The notes beneath the pieces are model-generated. The model did not search any database and was not told where the DNA came from. It worked only from the letters and a program-made list of their open reading frames with translations. Positions 15,443 through 23,839 of a stretch of 64,000 bases of DNA are shown piece after piece. This DNA is from Deltaproteobacteria bacterium (GTDB lineage Bacteria; Desulfobacterota; Binatia; Binatales; Binataceae): contig JAJYRQ010000008.1 of the NCBI GenBank assembly GCA_021794015.1, positions 37,026-101,025 of the forward strand, in the 5' to 3' direction. The position numbers were made by a program, and so were the translations under genes. Every line of letters starts with the position of its first letter. Position 1 is the stretch's first letter.

Positions 15443-18269
15443 CGCGGTTGCCTCCTCTGGCCGCGCCGCCGTGCTCTTGCGAGAGGGCGGCGCGCCCGCG
15501 CCGGGCAAGCAACCCGGCCCGCACCCGGTCGGGGGTTGCCGGCAGGCGCCGGATGCGAACGCCGGTTGCGTGGTAGATCGCGTTGAGAATCGCGGGCGCC
15601 GTGGGGATTAGCGCCGGCTCACCGATTCCTTTTGCGCCGAAAGGCCCCTGCGGCTCAACCGTCTCAATCGCCATAACCTCGATCGCCGGCATGTCGCCGA
15701 CGGTCGCAATCAGGTAGTCATGCAGGTTTTCGTTCACGCCGGGAACGAACTCTTCCATTAGCGCCATTCCCAGGCCCTGAGCGATTCCGCCATGCACCTG
15801 GCCCTCGACCTGAGTCGGATTGATCGCTCGGCCGACGTCGTGAGCGGCAACCATCCCGAGCACCTTTACCGTGCCTAGGTCGAGATCGACTTCCACCTCG
15901 GCCATCTGGGCGGCAAAGGCGTAAGTCGCGTAGGGAACGCCCGCGCCGTTTTCATCCAGCGCCGTCGTGGGAGGATCGAAACGGCCCATGCCGACCAGCA
16001 CGTCGCCGCCGTCTGAGGCCTTGAGCGCGCCAAGCTCAATAACCCGCCTGAGGTCGCCGTAGCTGACCACGACGGTGCTCCCCTCGAGGCTCACGGCCGC
16101 CTGCTCGGGCATCCCGGCAAGCTTCAGGATTCGGCTGCGCAGGTCTCGGCCCGCGAGCTCTGCGGCCCGGCCGGAAATAAATGTCTGGCGCGAGGCCGAC
16201 GTCTTGCCGGCGTCGGCGGTCAGGTCGGTGTCGCCCGTAACACACTGGAACGAATCGGCCGGCATCCCGAGGGCGTCCGCGCAGATTTGCACCAGGATCG
16301 TGTTCGAGCCCTGGCCGATATCGACCGCGCCGTTGTAAAGCGTAAGCCGCCCCTCGGCGCTAAGGCCGACTTTCATGGTCGAGGGGTTTGACATCGAGGT
16401 GTTGCCGATTCCGTACCACATGCAGGCGATTCCGACGCCGCGCTGGCGAACACCCCCGATGAGATTGAACTGCTCGGCCTCGGCGCGCGCCGCCCGCCAG
16501 CGCGGCTCAAGCGCCTGCAAGCACTGAAGCAGCCCCGCGCTTTGGCCGAGCCGCTGGCCGCTGGCCGTGATTGCGCCCGGACCGAGCGCGTTTTGCCGGC
16601 GAAACTCCAGCGGATCGATACCGGCACGTTCGGCCAACTCGTCCATCAGCGTTTCATGCACAACCGCGGCCTGGGGAACACCGAAGCCGCGAAAGGCGCC
16701 GGCCGGCGTCTCGTTGGTGTAAACGGCGCGCGTCGTCGCCCTAACCGCTCCGACTTGGTAAGGGCCGCTGGCGTGAATCGGCACCCGCTGCGCCACCGTA
16801 GGCCCCCAGGAAGCGTAAGCGCCGGTGTTGAAGTCGCCGTGGAACTCGACCGCGGTGAGCCGCCCGGCGCCGTCGCAGGCAAACCGCGCGGTCATCAGCG
16901 CCGGATGGCGCTTGGTTGTTGCCGCCATCGATTCGGGGCGCGTGTAAACGCACCGCACCGGCCGATTAAGCAGCCAGGCCGCGGTCGCCACCAGCGGCTG
17001 GAGCGAAATATCCAGCTTGCCGCCGAAGCCGCCGCCTACCGCGGTCGGCACGATCCGCACTTGGTCCGGGCGGGCCCCCAGGACCGCGGCGATTTCATCC
17101 CGGTCCAGGTAAGGCGTCTGCGTGCAGGCGACGACCTCGATTCGGTCCACCCCGCCTTCGCCTCTCACCCGGCGGGCGTAGCCAGCCTCCGGTTCGATAT
17201 AGGCATGCTCGACAAACGCAGTCTCGAAGCGGCCCTCGACCACGGCGGCGGCGCCGGCAAAGCCCGCGCCCAGATCGCCCCGGCTGACCCGGCCCCGCAC
17301 CAGCACGTTGTCGGGCCGTTCCGGATGGAGCGCTGGCGCGCCCGGCGCGAGCGCCGCCTCGATCCCAATCAACGGCTGCTGGGGCTCCCAGCTAATCGGC
17401 AACTTCTGGTCGTCAATCGCTTCGATCGCGGCGCGCTCGCCCACCAGAGCCGCTATCGCCTCGCCGCGAAAACGAACGAAGCCCTCGGCCAGCACCGGCT
17501 GGTCCTTGAGATCGGGGTAGATGCCGAAGCGATTGCGCCCGACAATATCGCGCGCCGTCAGCACGCGCACGAGCCCCGGATGGCGCGCCTGCAACTCGGC
17601 AAACGAGCCCAGCCGAAAGCGCGCGCAGGCGTAAGGCGAGCGCACCGCGTGCAGCCAAAGCGCGTCGGCCGGCGCCACGTCGTCGCCGAAGCGCTCGGCG
17701 CCAAGCAGCTTGGCGATCCCGTCGGTCTTGGGTATCCGCGCGCCCACCGCTGCCTCGACCGAGCCCGGGGCAGGCTGCGCTGGGCGCCTCTGGCCGGCCA
17801 ACTCGGGGCGTGCCGCGGCCAGCACCGCCTCGACTATCTTGCGGTAGCCGGTGCAGCGGCAAAGCACCCCGCCCAAGGCATCCCGCACCGCGCTTTCGTC
17901 GGGACTTGGATTGCGCTCAAGCAGATCGGCCGCCGCCATCAGCATGCCCGGCGTGCAAAAGCCGCATTGGGCCGCGCCGCCTTGGTGAAAGGCGCGCTTG
18001 AGCCGGCCCGGCACGCCGCCCTCGGACAAGCCCTCGACCGTCACCACCTTGCGCCCCACCGCCTGCCCCACCGCCACCAGGCAGGAACAGACCTGCCTGC
18101 CGTCGAGCAGCACGGTGCAGGCGCCGCAGTCGCCGGCCTCGCACCCGACCTTGGTGCCGACCAGCCCGAGCGTCTCGCGCAGCACGCGGGAAAGCCGCCA
18201 GAGCGGCGGCACGCTAAGCGAGACCTGGCGGCCGTTGACCTCGAAGCTCAGCACGGTGTCCTCGCTCAC
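15435..18269 (-). CDS. Xanthine-dehydrogenase-family hydroxylase, fused [2Fe-2S] and molybdenum-cofactor subunits
   Basis: A 944-aa fusion. Residues 1 to about 155 are the two-cluster ferredoxin-like part (Cys 43, 48, 51 and 61/63 in [15 protein letters not shown]; then [10 protein letters not shown] and [12 protein letters not shown]). From about 180 to the end is the molybdopterin part with [26 protein letters not shown] and the catalytic Glu in [12 protein letters not shown]. These enzymes insert a hydroxyl from water into N-heterocycles; in context nicotinate 6-hydroxylation is likely, but related substrates are possible. Usually the FeS and Mo parts are separate genes. The start is GTG, sharing GTGA with the FAD-subunit stop, so the three proteins form one complex unit. 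Confidence 0.92.
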   Translation of the reverse strand: MSEDTVLSFEVNGRQVSLSVPPLWRLSRVLRETLGLVGTKVGCEAGDCGACTVLLDGRQVCSCLVAVGQAVGRKVVTVEGLSEGGVPGRLKRAFHQGGAAQCGFCTPGMLMAAADLLERNPSPDESAVRDALGGVLCRCTGYRKIVEAVLAAARPELAGQRRPAQPAPGSVEAAVGARIPKTDGIAKLLGAERFGDDVAPADALWLHAVRSPYACARFRLGSFAELQARHPGLVRVLTARDIVGRNRFGIYPDLKDQPVLAEGFVRFRGEAIAALVGERAAIEAIDDQKLPISWEPQQPLIGIEAALAPGAPALHPERPDNVLVRGRVSRGDLGAGFAGAAAVVEGRFETAFVEHAYIEPEAGYARRVRGEGGVDRIEVVACTQTPYLDRDEIAAVLGARPDQVRIVPTAVGGGFGGKLDISLQPLVATAAWLLNRPVRCVYTRPESMAATTKRHPALMTARFACDGAGRLTAVEFHGDFNTGAYASWGPTVAQRVPIHASGPYQVGAVRATTRAVYTNETPAGAFRGFGVPQAAVVHETLMDELAERAGIDPLEFRRQNALGPGAITASGQRLGQSAGLLQCLQALEPRWRAARAEAEQFNLIGGVRQRGVGIACMWYGIGNTSMSNPSTMKVGLSAEGRLTLYNGAVDIGQGSNTILVQICADALGMPADSFQCVTGDTDLTADAGKTSASRQTFISGRAAELAGRDLRSRILKLAGMPEQAAVSLEGSTVVVSYGDLRRVIELGALKASDGGDVLVGMGRFDPPTTALDENGAGVPYATYAFAAQMAEVEVDLDLGTVKVLGMVAAHDVGRAINPTQVEGQVHGGIAQGLGMALMEEFVPGVNENLHDYLIATVGDMPAIEVMAIETVEPQGPFGAKGIGEPALIPTAPAILNAIYHATGVRIRRLPATPDRVRAGLLARRGRAALSQEHGGAARGGNRDG

Positions 18270-19111
18270 GCCCCCTGGCTCCCCAACTCGCCCAGCAGGC
18301 GGCGCACCAGCGTAAGCGCCGCGTCGCGCCGGTAGGCGGCAGTTGCGCGAATGTCGTCGATCGGGCGCAGCCCCTCCAGATGCTCGGCAGACGCCGCGCC
18401 GCCCAGGCGCCCGTCAAGCGGCCGGCCAACCAGCACCCGCTCCAGTGCAAAGAGCCGCTGGGCCGCCGCCGAGCAGGCGCCCACCGCAACCCGCGCCGCC
18501 GCCACCTTGCCGTCGGCCGTCGCCTCGAGCAGCGCCGCGACCATGACAATCGAAATGACCAGGTAGGCGCGCGCCCCAAGCTTGAGGAAGCGGCTGCGCG
18601 CCGGCCGGGAAGGCTCCGCGATGAGCAGCGCCGTCACCAGCTCGTCCGGCCGGCGCGCCGTCCGGCGGTTGCCCAGGATGAACGACCCTATCGGCACCAG
18701 CCGCCGCCCGCCGAGCGAGGCAAGCTCCACTACGGCGTCGAGCGCAAGCAGGTTGGGAACGCTGTCGGCGGCCGGCGAGGCGTTGCAGATGTTACCGCAC
18801 AGGGTGGCGCGGTTTTGCACCTGCTCGCCGCCGATAGTGCGGGCCGCCTGCTTAAGCCCCTCAAACCAGGAAGGCAGCGAAGCGTCCCGCAACTCGGCCT
18901 AGGTGGTGAGCGCTCCGATACGCCAAGTCGAGCCCTGGCGGGTGATCCCGTTTAGCGCAGGGATGGCGCTGATGTCGAGCACGTCGTCCGAAAGCGGGCG
19001 ACCGACCCGCGCGGGGTAGAAATCGGTGCCGCCGGCCAGGACGACGTAACGCCCGGCGCGTAGCGCCCGCAATGCGCCGTCGAGTTCCGCCGGCCGCACG
19101 TAATCGCCCAC
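18266..19111 (-). pseudogene. FAD-binding subunit of the molybdenum hydroxylase, interrupted by one in-frame amber codon
   Basis: Read through, this is a complete CoxM/XdhB-like subunit of about 281 codons. The N-terminal 70 residues have the FAD loop VVLAGGTDFYPARVG and end IGALTT; a TAG follows at 18899-18901; the same frame continues AELRDASLPSWFEGLKQAA, then the second FAD motif TLCGNICNASPAADS and a normal C-terminus. In relatives the interrupted place is Trp (TTW), so a TGG to TAG change explains it. There is no frameshift. It may be a true nonsense mutation, a population variant, a sequencing error or a read-through site. The GTG start has GGAGG 7 nt upstream. Its stop overlaps the next gene. 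Confidence 0.85.
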
Positions 19112-19148
19112 CGTGGCGCCTCCAACCCGGAAGATCGTTTGTGTACAT

Positions 19149-19177
19149 ATGAATCAAAACCACGCCCCGCCTGTCAA
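19149..19177 (-). promoter_or_regulatory. Possible promoter of the catabolic cluster
   Basis: A perfect TTGACA (19172-19177) lies upstream of the first gene of the cluster, on its strand. At 17-18 nt spacing only weak -10 sequences (ATTCAT or TTCATA) are found, next to the small palindromes CATATG and TGTACA at 19143-19151. A weak -10 and overlapping symmetry would fit a regulated promoter, for example under a GntR- or MarR-type protein, but this is tentative. Confidence 0.35.
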
Positions 19178-19288
19178 GAGCCGCCCTCCGGCCACGGCAG
19201 AGCGGCTCGCCCCGAGCGCCACCCCGAGCGCGCAGGCATCGCCTGCGGCGCGTCCAGCCCGGATAAGGCCGGCGAGCAGAGCACGCGT

Positions 19289-19669
19289 CTATTTACCGAT
19301 CGCCTGGTGGATTAGCGCGGCGAAGGTCGTCTCGGCGGCGCGCAGCTCACGCGCCAAGCCGCGCGCCTGATGGCGCCGGCCCAGGTAGGCAAAGCTGTTC
19401 CACACTACCCACACGGCGCGCGACTTTCCGAGTTCGCACACCAGGAGCTTGGCCGGAAGATCAATTGCGAGGGTCGTTGCCGCGGCCATCAAGGGCGTTC
19501 CAAAGCGCGGATTGCCTGCCAGCAGAACGGTCGCCGGCGGCATACAAAGCCCGACGCGCCGGGCAGCTTCGGCGTGATCGATGCGCGCAAAAAGCGTCAT
19601 CCCGTGTGCCTTCAGGGCGCGCTCGAGCCGGGCCACCGTTCGGCGAAATGGATGGCGGCTCCGCACCAT
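19289..19669 (-). CDS. DUF302 domain protein
   Basis: A protein of about 126 aa with the DUF302 pattern: RTVARLERALKAHGMTLFAR, then HAEAARRVGLCMPPATVLL, AGNPRFGTPLMAAATTLAID and VWVVWNSFAYLGRRH. DUF302 proteins are small, often dimeric, and of unknown function, frequently linked to sulfur or redox metabolism. The frame begins earlier, inside the end of the GST gene; the ATG at 19669 starts just before the conserved part and avoids that overlap. It probably belongs to the same transcript as the GST. Confidence 0.75.
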   Translation of the reverse strand: MVRSRHPFRRTVARLERALKAHGMTLFARIDHAEAARRVGLCMPPATVLLAGNPRFGTPLMAAATTLAIDLPAKLLVCELGKSRAVWVVWNSFAYLGRRHQARGLARELRAAETTFAALIHQAIGK

Positions 19670-19695
19670 CCGCAGGCCGGCCTTCTGGAAGACTT

Positions 19696-20346
19696 TCAGC
19701 AATGGATTCCGCTTACTGCCGCGCGCGGGTGCAGGCTCAAGCCGGCCGCCGGCCGCGCCTGCACCGCCGCAAACCATCGCCCGACATGGGTCAACTCCGG
19801 CACCAAGGGCCAGCCGACGGTCGCGCCGAAATCGAGGGCGGCGAACAATACGATATCGGCCACCGTGAAGCGACCGGGAACGATCGTCAGGCGGCCGGCG
19901 AGCTGAGCGTCAAACCACGCAAGCCCGTCATCCATCAGCGCCTCGAAGCCGGGCACGCATTCGGGCAGAATGCGCATGCGGCTTGCGTACATTTTCGCTC
20001 CCGGCCCGTAATGAAAAGCCGCGTAAAGCGCCTCCGTGATGCGGCGCTCGACGCGGCGCTGCCACATCCGGGTTTCCGCGCGCTCCTGGGAGGTCGAACC
20101 AATAAGCGCAGGCGTAGGATACAATTCTTCGAGATATTGAAAGATCGCGCCGGTTTCGGCCAGCCAGAAGCCGTCGTCCAGCTCCAGCACCGGCACCTGG
20201 CCCGAGGGGTTCAGCGCCACGAACTCCGGGCGGCGATTTTCGCCCCCATCCACGTCAACGTCGCGCATCTCAAGCTTGATTCCCTTTTCCAGAAGGAACA
20301 TGCGCACGGCCCGAGGATTAGGCCGCGCGCCATGATAAAGAAGCAT
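19696..20346 (-). CDS. Glutathione S-transferase family protein
   Basis: A 216-aa protein with an N-terminal thioredoxin-like half (LYHGARPNPRAVRMFLLEKG, NPSGQVPVLELDDG, LAETGAIFQYLEE) and an all-helical C-terminal half (GRFTVADIVLFAALDFG). This is the usual soluble GST layout, with a Ser/Asn-Pro type active-site region. GSTs conjugate electrophiles or isomerise ring-cleavage products. It lies between the PAS protein and the DUF302 gene on the same strand. Whether it serves the adjacent catabolic cluster cannot be told from sequence. Confidence 0.87.
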   Translation of the reverse strand: MLLYHGARPNPRAVRMFLLEKGIKLEMRDVDVDGGENRRPEFVALNPSGQVPVLELDDGFWLAETGAIFQYLEELYPTPALIGSTSQERAETRMWQRRVERRITEALYAAFHYGPGAKMYASRMRILPECVPGFEALMDDGLAWFDAQLAGRLTIVPGRFTVADIVLFAALDFGATVGWPLVPELTHVGRWFAAVQARPAAGLSLHPRAAVSGIHC

Positions 20347-20590
20347 TGAACGATGCCTCCCCGCTCAGCCGCATTGTGTCGTGCCGGCCTGGATTGCAGT
20401 CCCGTTCAGTCCACCCATTGGCCCCCGTCATCAGCCCAGCGCAGCAACGACCATGGATCAAGCAGCGTGTCATCCTTACGGTCTGCACCTGCGCCGCCCC
20501 TTTGCCTGTCCGAGGCGGGCGGCTGTGCTCGTTGGCACTCTGCGGTTGGTGTTGTTTCCATGACGGCCAGCCCGTCGATCCCGGCGCACC

Positions 20591-21073
20591 CTATGCCGAA
20601 CCCCTGGCGCCGGCAGTTAGCCTGGCGATCTCGGCCTCGAGCGCGGCAAGGCGTTTTTGCAACTCCTTGTTCTGATTCCAGCGCTCGGTGACGTCGCGCA
20701 AAATCGCTGCGGCTCCCAAGAGCTTTCCGTCCTCGCCGCGGACGACAACGATCGTGAACTCGATGGAAACGCGGGTGCCGTCTTTGCGCAGCGCGGGCAC
20801 CGCCAGCAGGCTGCGGCTGTACTGCGTGCGTCCGGTTTTCATGGTCTGGTCGTAGCCTTCCCAGTGGCGCTCCCTCAGGTTCTCGGGAATTATCGGGTCC
20901 ATTGATTTGCCGACCATTTCATCGGCCCGAAAGCCGAAGATTCTTTCCGCACCGGCATTCCAGAGGCGCACCGTTCCTTCGGCGTCCGCGAAGATGATCG
21001 CGTCGCCGGCGTTGTCGACGATCTGTTGGCACAACCATGCGTGACTCTGTTCCGGCATTTCGGTTCCCTCCAT
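20591..21073 (-). CDS. PAS-domain sensor protein without an output domain
   Basis: A 160-aa protein with a single PAS domain: QIVDNAGDAIIFADAEGTVR, WNAGAERIFGFRADEMVGKS, RKDGTRVSIEFTIVVVRGED and LRDVTERWNQNKELQKRL. A short coiled coil (KELQKRLAALEAEIARL) follows, and there is no kinase, cyclase or DNA-binding part. Such stand-alone PAS proteins sense redox, oxygen or light, or act as partners for other proteins. The ATG at 21073 has GGAGG 6 nt upstream. It is the fourth gene in a run with two ferredoxins and a hemerythrin, which favours a redox or gas ligand (inference). Confidence 0.85.
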   Translation of the reverse strand: MEGTEMPEQSHAWLCQQIVDNAGDAIIFADAEGTVRLWNAGAERIFGFRADEMVGKSMDPIIPENLRERHWEGYDQTMKTGRTQYSRSLLAVPALRKDGTRVSIEFTIVVVRGEDGKLLGAAAILRDVTERWNQNKELQKRLAALEAEIARLTAGARGSA

Positions 21074-21129
21074 GCTTCGCCTCCGCTCCTCCGGCGGTCT
21101 TCCCGGCCGACCGCCGCATCCCGGGCCAA

Positions 21130-21489
21130 TCAAGCGTCCGGATCGAGTCCCCACTTGCGCTTATTGTCCGCGACCTCATCCGGCGTCGGGCTTGGCTTCT
21201 CCTCGTACTTCTTGACGCGGAAGCGCTTGGATGCCTCCACCGTCTTGGCGTTGAGGGCTATATCGTCCTTGAACAGTCCCGGAACCGCCGGCTCTTCGTA
21301 AATCGCCTGCCAGGGACATTCCGGCTCGCAGGCGCCACAGTCGATACACTCCTCCGGATTGATGTAAAGCTGGTTGGGCAACCCGTCTTTGCCCGGTTCA
21401 AGCGGCTCATAGATGCAATCCACCGGGCAAACGCTGACGCATCCGGTATCCAGACAATCGATACAAAGCCTTGTTATCACCCAGGGCAT
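21130..21489 (-). CDS. Two-cluster (7Fe/8Fe-type) ferredoxin
   Basis: A 119-aa soluble ferredoxin. The first cluster motif is [17 protein letters not shown] and the second is [12 protein letters not shown], followed by a charged C-terminal tail ([16 protein letters not shown]). This is the FdxA-like type found in actinobacteria and deltaproteobacteria. It would carry low-potential electrons. AGGAG precedes the ATG by 5 nt. It is a candidate electron donor for the ferredoxin-dependent ring reductase encoded 6 kb downstream on the same strand. Confidence 0.92.
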   Translation of the reverse strand: MPWVITRLCIDCLDTGCVSVCPVDCIYEPLEPGKDGLPNQLYINPEECIDCGACEPECPWQAIYEEPAVPGLFKDDIALNAKTVEASKRFRVKKYEEKPSPTPDEVADNKRKWGLDPDA

Positions 21490-21528
21490 CGTCGCTCCTG
21501 CGCCTGCGCCTACGCTTACACGCGCCGC

Positions 21529-22038
21529 TTAGTTAAGGGCGTTGGCCGACGACCGAGGACGCACCGTGTCGGCCCATCGCAGAAGGTCCAAGTTGTCGCC
21601 AAGCGAGCCGGCCCGCACCTTCAATACCGTCTCAATCGCCTGCTCGGGCAGAAGCTCGGCCATGATTGACAGGCCGTCACACTCGAAAACGTGGGGGAGC
21701 AGGTTGCGAGCCAACCTTGCGCCGCGCACCGCCTCCTCCTGGCCCAACTCGGCGCGGGCCGCCAAAGCCTTAAGCTCGCGTGCCGCTTCGATCGCACTAT
21801 CATGGGCCCTTACCAATTCGCCCACCTGCTCTTCATCCAGGACCGCCGTTAGCGCCGGATAAAGCGCCTCCTCCTCGTAGCGAAAATGCGGCCCAGCCAG
21901 CGCTGCAACCCGACCAAGAAACTCCCTCATCTGCGCCGGGTCGCCCTTGCGAAAGGCCTGGATAAGGCCGAGCAGCGCGTCCCGAATCGCACGATGCTCG
22001 GCTCTGAAAACCTCAGCGAATTCCACCTTATCGGCCAT
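21529..22038 (-). CDS. Hemerythrin HHE-domain protein
   Basis: A 169-aa four-helix protein with the ligand pattern of hemerythrin-like domains: EHRAIRDALLGLIQ, then HFRYEEEALYPAL (His and Glu ligands), a further AHDSAIEAARELKAL and LLPHVFECDGLS. Such proteins hold a non-haem di-iron centre that binds oxygen or nitric oxide or helps repair iron-sulfur clusters. AAGGAGG lies 6 nt before the ATG. It is set between two ferredoxin genes (gaps of 11 and 39 nt), so protection or repair of iron-sulfur clusters is plausible. Confidence 0.88.
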   Translation of the reverse strand: MADKVEFAEVFRAEHRAIRDALLGLIQAFRKGDPAQMREFLGRVAALAGPHFRYEEEALYPALTAVLDEEQVGELVRAHDSAIEAARELKALAARAELGQEEAVRGARLARNLLPHVFECDGLSIMAELLPEQAIETVLKVRAGSLGDNLDLLRWADTVRPRSSANALN

Positions 22039-22049
22039 CTCAACCCTCC

Positions 22050-22430
22050 TTACGAAGCCAGGCGAACTCCCTCGCCGAGCTGATTGACGGTAAAGCGCGG
22101 CACCACCACGACGATTTCCGCCGACTGATCTTCAATAACCGCCTGGCAGCCGAGCCGCGACGTCATTGTCAGTCCGGGCGCCTTGTCCAGCAGATCTTCT
22201 TCTTGCTCGGCGGCCTCGGAGAGCTCCTCGAAGCCACGCTTGACGAACACGTGACAGGTCGTACACGCGCAGTTGCCGCCGCAAGCATGCTCCAGGCGAA
22301 CTCCGTGCCCGAGCAGGACGTCAAGAATCGAGCCTGGCAGGCCGTCGTGCTGAAACGGCGCCTTAAGCGGGTCGAACTGGATCAGCCGCTCAGGCTCGCC
22401 GCTCTCAAAGATAACCCGGATGGTCGCCAT
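22050..22430 (-). CDS. [2Fe-2S] ferredoxin, adrenodoxin type
   Basis: A 126-aa ferredoxin starting MATIRVIFESGEPERLIQF. The cluster ligands are in EHACGGNCACTTCHVF and the late Cys in TSRLGCQAVIE, spaced as in the adrenodoxin/isc-ferredoxin type; the acidic EELSEAAEQEEDLLD between them is usual. The frame is open upstream, but the ATG at 22430 starts exactly at the conserved N-terminus, with AAAGG close by. It is the first gene of the operon behind the 22462-22504 promoter and may feed the molybdenum hydroxylase or the ring reductase. Confidence 0.92.
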   Translation of the reverse strand: MATIRVIFESGEPERLIQFDPLKAPFQHDGLPGSILDVLLGHGVRLEHACGGNCACTTCHVFVKRGFEELSEAAEQEEDLLDKAPGLTMTSRLGCQAVIEDQSAEIVVVVPRFTVNQLGEGVRLAS

Positions 22431-22461
22431 CCTTTCAACAGCTCCCGGACGCCAAGGGGCG

Positions 22462-22504
22462 GGTGAACATGTATTTATAATACATGTTTCACCGCCAACG
22501 TCAA
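22462..22504 (-). promoter_or_regulatory. Promoter and 32-bp dyad operator of the ferredoxin-hemerythrin-PAS operon
   Basis: On the minus strand TTGACG (22499-22504) and TATTAT (22477-22482) are 16 nt apart. The whole -10 region lies inside an almost perfect inverted repeat (22462-22493) with half-sites GGTGAA-CATGTATT and AATACATG-TTTCACC, differing by one inserted base. A dyad covering the -10 and the transcription start is a typical repressor site. The transcript would lead into the [2Fe-2S] ferredoxin gene about 40 nt downstream. The regulator is not identified. Confidence 0.7.
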
Positions 22505-22677
22505 GCAGGCGGCTGCCCAACGGCGCGTGCTTCGACCATGACCGCGTTTTCCGTCTGGGAGGAGCCTCATCAACGCCTGCCCAGGATTTAAGAAGGACCC
22601 TCACCTGCGCCTTCGGCGCGACCCCTTCAGGAGGTTGGGAGCGCTAAAGAGCGGCGCGCGCCGGCGCCTATTCTGTC

Positions 22678-22926
22678 GTGGCGGGCTGGCTGCTATTCAG
22701 CCCGGGCGTGCCCTGGTCAGCGGTGGTGTCTGGTGTTATTCGCCGGCCCGGCTATCTCGGCGTGCTGCTCGATACGCTGGGCTGGAGTCTTGCCTTTCGG
22801 GCGGGCGCCGGCGTACTGCTGACGGCGCTGCTCATTGCGCCGCTGCCGGCACGCATCGGCGCGCGGGAGAACCTATTGCGGGCACAGTTTAAGGGCGAAT
22901 ACGAGGCCTACTTCGCCCATACGTAG
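22678..22926 (+). pseudogene. Remnant of an isoprenylcysteine carboxyl methyltransferase-like membrane protein
   Basis: An 82-codon frame resembles the C-terminal part of the ICMT/phospholipid methyltransferase family: RRPGYLGVLLDTLGWSLAF, a hydrophobic segment (GVLLTALLIAPLPA) and the end LLRAQFKGEYEAYFAHT. The N-terminal membrane half expected of a gene of about 200 aa is missing, and the usual HPGYLG is changed to RRPGYLG. I take it as a decayed 3' fragment; a short functional protein is less likely. Confidence 0.5.
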
Positions 22927-22951
22927 CGGCTCATTTTGCGGTTCTACGAAA

Positions 22952-22980
22952 TTGTTCCCCCTTTCATGATGTGCTAATAA
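22952..22980 (+). promoter_or_regulatory. Sigma70-type promoter of the membrane protein gene
   Basis: TTGTTC (22952-22957) and TAATAA (22975-22980) are 17 nt apart on the plus strand, about 55 nt upstream of the ATG at 23036, in a locally A/T-rich stretch. Confidence 0.55.
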
Positions 22981-23035
22981 ATCGTGGGCCGGGAACACGA
23001 CGGGACAAAACTCTCGCTAAGGAGAGGTAACGACC

Positions 23036-23554
23036 ATGTACTGGGGGATGTTTGCGGCCCAGTGGCTGCATGTCCTGCTCGGCACGTTCTGGTTTGGTTG
23101 GATTCTTGGCGTAGACTTCATCCTGATCCCGGCGCTCTCCGGCTTGCCGGTCGAGCGGCGGCACGAGGCGGTGGAGCGGATCGCTCGCCACGCTGTCCGC
23201 TTGGTCCGTCCGGCGGCAATCCTGACGATTCTGACCGGGATTCTGCGGGGCATCGTCTGGGGCAGAATCCGGAGCGTCACGGTCCTCTTTGAGACTCGGT
23301 ATGGAGTCGCCTGGCTGGTCGCGCTGGTCGCTGCGAGTCTTACTTTCGCTTGGGCCGAATTGGTGGTTAGGCCGGCTGTGGAACGCTTGCGGGAAATCGA
23401 AACCGCCGAGATCGCCGCGAGCAGCGCTGAGCCGGCGGTGCCGGACGCAGGCGGCCCCGCCGGCCAGCTCGGCAAAGTGCGGCTATTCGCTTTGCTTGAG
23501 CTCCTCGGCCTGCTCGTCGTATTTACTGCGATGATCCTGATGAGCTTCAGCTAG
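23036..23554 (+). CDS. Integral membrane protein of unknown function
   Basis: A 172-aa protein with four hydrophobic segments: near residues 5-33 (WLHVLLGTFWFGWILGVDFI), 58-75 (AAILTILTGILRGIV), 88-110 (AWLVALVAASLTFAWAELVV) and 150-170 (FALLELLGLLVVFTAMIL). A conserved-looking His in the first helix and the layout recall CopD/DUF2269-like membrane proteins, but I cannot name a family. GGAGAGG lies 7 nt before the ATG, a good promoter is upstream and a terminator-like hairpin downstream, so it is a single-gene unit. Confidence 0.7.
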   Translation: MYWGMFAAQWLHVLLGTFWFGWILGVDFILIPALSGLPVERRHEAVERIARHAVRLVRPAAILTILTGILRGIVWGRIRSVTVLFETRYGVAWLVALVAASLTFAWAELVVRPAVERLREIETAEIAASSAEPAVPDAGGPAGQLGKVRLFALLELLGLLVVFTAMILMSFS

Positions 23555-23628
23555 GCGAAAGCAAGCCCAAGCGCCATAAGCAGCTCTTCTACGCCGCGCA
23601 CTCCCGCAATGGTGGCACATTTACTGTC

Positions 23629-23672
23629 GCGTTCTCCCCGAATTAAGGAAGGCGGGGGAACGCGGGATTTTT
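23629..23672 (+). terminator. Rho-independent terminator candidate
   Basis: A stem formed by GCGTTCTCCCCG and CGGGGGAACGC (one bulged base, 12-nt loop) is followed by GGGATTTTT on the plus strand, 75 nt after the stop of the membrane protein gene. Its T-run touches the 3' end of the oppositely oriented tRNA-Ser. Confidence 0.5.
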
Positions 23673-23762
23673 GGCGGAGAGGGGGGGATTTGAACCCCCG
23701 GTGCCACGAGGGCACACGTGATTTCGAGTCACGCCGGTTAAACCAGACTCCCGAACCTCTCC
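23672..23762 (-). tRNA. tRNA-Ser (CGA anticodon)
   Basis: A class II tRNA of 91 nt: acceptor GGAGAGG pairs with CCTCTCC, the anticodon loop CTCGAAA gives CGA, the long variable arm is GTGCCCTCGTGGCAC, the T arm is GGGGG-TTCAAAT-CCCCC, discriminator G with encoded CCA. Confidence 0.95.
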
Positions 23763-23839
23763 GCAACGCTTAGGAAAGCCGGCTGCCCGCCCAAACCGTA
23801 CACTTGCAGCCCCGCCTCAGCCGAACTGCCGCGCCCACG

